Source: an uncultured Paracoccaceae bacterium (GTDB lineage: Bacteria; Pseudomonadota; Alphaproteobacteria; Rhodobacterales; Rhodobacteraceae). From it: DNA of 8,121 nucleotides. The notes beneath the pieces were generated by a model. It had not been told where the DNA came from. It searched no databases and saw only the letters and a list, made by a program, of their open reading frames with translations. Location of the stretch: assembly GCA_913054485.1 (NCBI GenBank), contig CAJXHQ010000115.1, positions 1-8,121 on the forward strand. The letters are read 5' to 3'. Of the stretch, positions 7,411-8,121 are shown one piece after another (the first letter of the stretch is position 1; every line of letters begins with the position of its first letter). A program made the position numbers and the translations under genes.

Positions 7411-7753
7411 GGCGTGTCCATATGAAAATCAGAACGCAGGACAGCACGGCCGCTTGAATGCCGAGGATGTATCCAGGCGCGCCAAGGATCAGAGACAGGA
7501 TAAAGACGGCGGCAATCGACAGGGTTGCCGCCTTTTTTGCACCTGGCCGGATCGCGCCGGAGCTTTGCCAGTCGCTGATCATCGGGCCGAAGATATTGTG
7601 CTCCATGATCCAGCCGTGCAGCCGTTCAGAGGATTGGGCGAAGAAAAAAGCGGCGAGAAGCAGGAACGGCACGGTGGGCAAAAGCGGCAGGACGATGCCA
7701 ATGACCGCGAGCCCGACGCAGAGCAGCCCCAATCCTGCAAAAAGAAATCGCAT
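7400..7753 (-). CDS. ybaN: DUF454 / YbaN-like inner membrane protein
   Basis: The protein has 117 residues and no firmly known biochemical role. It matches the YbaN/DUF454 family: P-L-L-P-T-V-P-F-L-L-L-A-A-F-F-F-A at 23-39, then S-S-E-R-L-H-G-W at 41-48 and F-G-P-M-I-S-D-W at 55-62, and G-A-I with basic residues near 67-74. Hydrophobic stretches at about 3-22, 25-40, 76-92 and 95-112 suggest four membrane segments. A GTG at 7754-7756 stands directly before the ATG used here (7751-7753); the ATG sits eight bases after a weak GACGGA, so the start is uncertain by one codon. It follows the hemW stop by four bases, suggesting one transcript. Its last 11 bases overlap parB tail to tail, and codons about 72-82 contain the terminator that serves the other strand. 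Confidence 0.87.
   Translation of the reverse strand: MRFLFAGLGLLCVGLAVIGIVLPLLPTVPFLLLAAFFFAQSSERLHGWIMEHNIFGPMISDWQSSGAIRPGAKKAATLSIAAVFILSLILGAPGYILGIQAAVLSCVLIFIWTRPSG
7508..7538 (+). terminator. Intrinsic terminator for the plus-strand par operon, inside the YbaN-like gene
   Basis: GGCGGCAA (7508-7515) pairs perfectly with TTGCCGCC (7525-7532) around a nine-base loop, and six Ts follow at 7533-7538. This is a textbook factor-independent terminator for plus-strand transcription, 97 bases after the parB stop. On the minus strand the T-run becomes an A-run ahead of the stem, and no U-run follows the hairpin, so YbaN-like transcription should pass. Confidence 0.82.
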
Positions 7754-7757
7754 CACA

Positions 7758-8121
7758 TCAATCCGTCAGAAGTTCACGAAGAACGGCATTCAGCACGGCG
7801 CGGCCCTGATCCGTTGCAGCAAGTCTTGTGTCTGAAATAGTCACCATGCCCAGATCTTCCAAGTGGGCAAGACTCGAAGAATCGATTCTATTGCCCGAGA
7901 GATCCTCGAATCTCGCTATATCTATGCCTTCCCGCAGGCGCATCCCCATCATGAGCTGTTCGGCTGCTGTATCTTGTCTCATAAGAGCGGAGCGTAGGGA
8001 TTCACCTGAGCCCTTGGAAACAGCCTCGAGCCAGGCACCGGGCGCGCGGGGGGCTTCGGTAGCAAAACGCTGACCATTCAGAATCATCCGGCCGTGGGCG
8101 CCGGGGCCGATGCCGATGTAA
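7758..8121 (-). CDS. hemW: HemW, radical SAM heme chaperone, C-terminal part (cut by window edge)
   Basis: Only the last 120 residues are present; the gene continues beyond the right edge, so the radical SAM domain with its iron-sulfur Cys motif is outside the window. The visible part begins Y-I-G-I-G-P-G-A-H-G-R (8088-8120), typical of HemW proteins long annotated as oxygen-independent coproporphyrinogen III oxidase-like. It continues into the C-terminal domain with L-M-M-G-M-R-L-R-E-G-I-D, a helical stretch and a small winged-helix-like end, L-E-D-L-G-M-V then L-A-A-T-D-Q-G-R-A-V-L-N. HemW is thought to deliver heme to respiratory enzymes at the membrane. HemN cannot be fully excluded without the N-terminus, but the G-P-G-A-H-G-R motif favours HemW. 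An internal ATG at 8085-8087 is not the true start. The YbaN-like gene follows after four bases. Confidence 0.88.
   Translation of the reverse strand, partial: YIGIGPGAHGRMILNGQRFATEAPRAPGAWLEAVSKGSGESLRSALMRQDTAAEQLMMGMRLREGIDIARFEDLSGNRIDSSSLAHLEDLGMVTISDTRLAATDQGRAVLNAVLRELLTD

Noticed and set aside
7361..7840. 159-residue plus-strand open frame past parB
   Set aside because: It is opposite the YbaN-like gene and the hemW end, is highly polar without domain features, and crosses the intrinsic terminator.

Overview
The window is a housekeeping segment from an alphaproteobacterial chromosome. It most resembles the Rhodobacterales/Roseobacter group, judging from gene content and order and from protein sequence; the genus cannot be fixed from sequence reading alone. 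The genes are rho, mnmE, mnmG, rsmG, parA and parB, with heme genes at both ends. This arrangement is typical of the region near the replication origin. No mobile element, CRISPR array, RNA gene or wholly new system was found. The window is almost completely coding, and its longest gap is the 127 bases before rho.

Left part (1-1877): hemJ, a membrane protoporphyrinogen IX oxidase starting at TTG, is followed by a leader with a plausible sigma-70 type promoter and then rho, the transcription termination factor. Both genes are on the plus strand.

Middle part (1900-7410): mnmE, mnmG, rsmG, parA and parB lie on the plus strand as one tight run. The mnmG/rsmG and rsmG/parA genes overlap, and the other gaps are 12 to 16 bases. 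MnmE and MnmG together modify the wobble uridine of tRNAs, and RsmG methylates 16S rRNA. ParA and ParB form the chromosome segregation machine. Two exact 16-base parS sites, the DNA targets of ParB, are present. One sits between the ribosome binding site and the start codon of mnmG and contains that start codon. The other is inside the rsmG coding sequence. mnmE is broken by one missing base near codon 66, so the reading frame is split; this is either a real mutation or a sequence error.

Right part (7400-8121): two genes run on the minus strand, the C-terminal part of hemW (heme chaperone, cut by the window edge) and a small DUF454/YbaN-like membrane protein. The latter overlaps the end of parB tail to tail by 11 bases. 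A strong intrinsic terminator acting on plus-strand transcription lies inside the YbaN-like coding sequence, about 100 bases after parB, and probably ends the par operon transcript.
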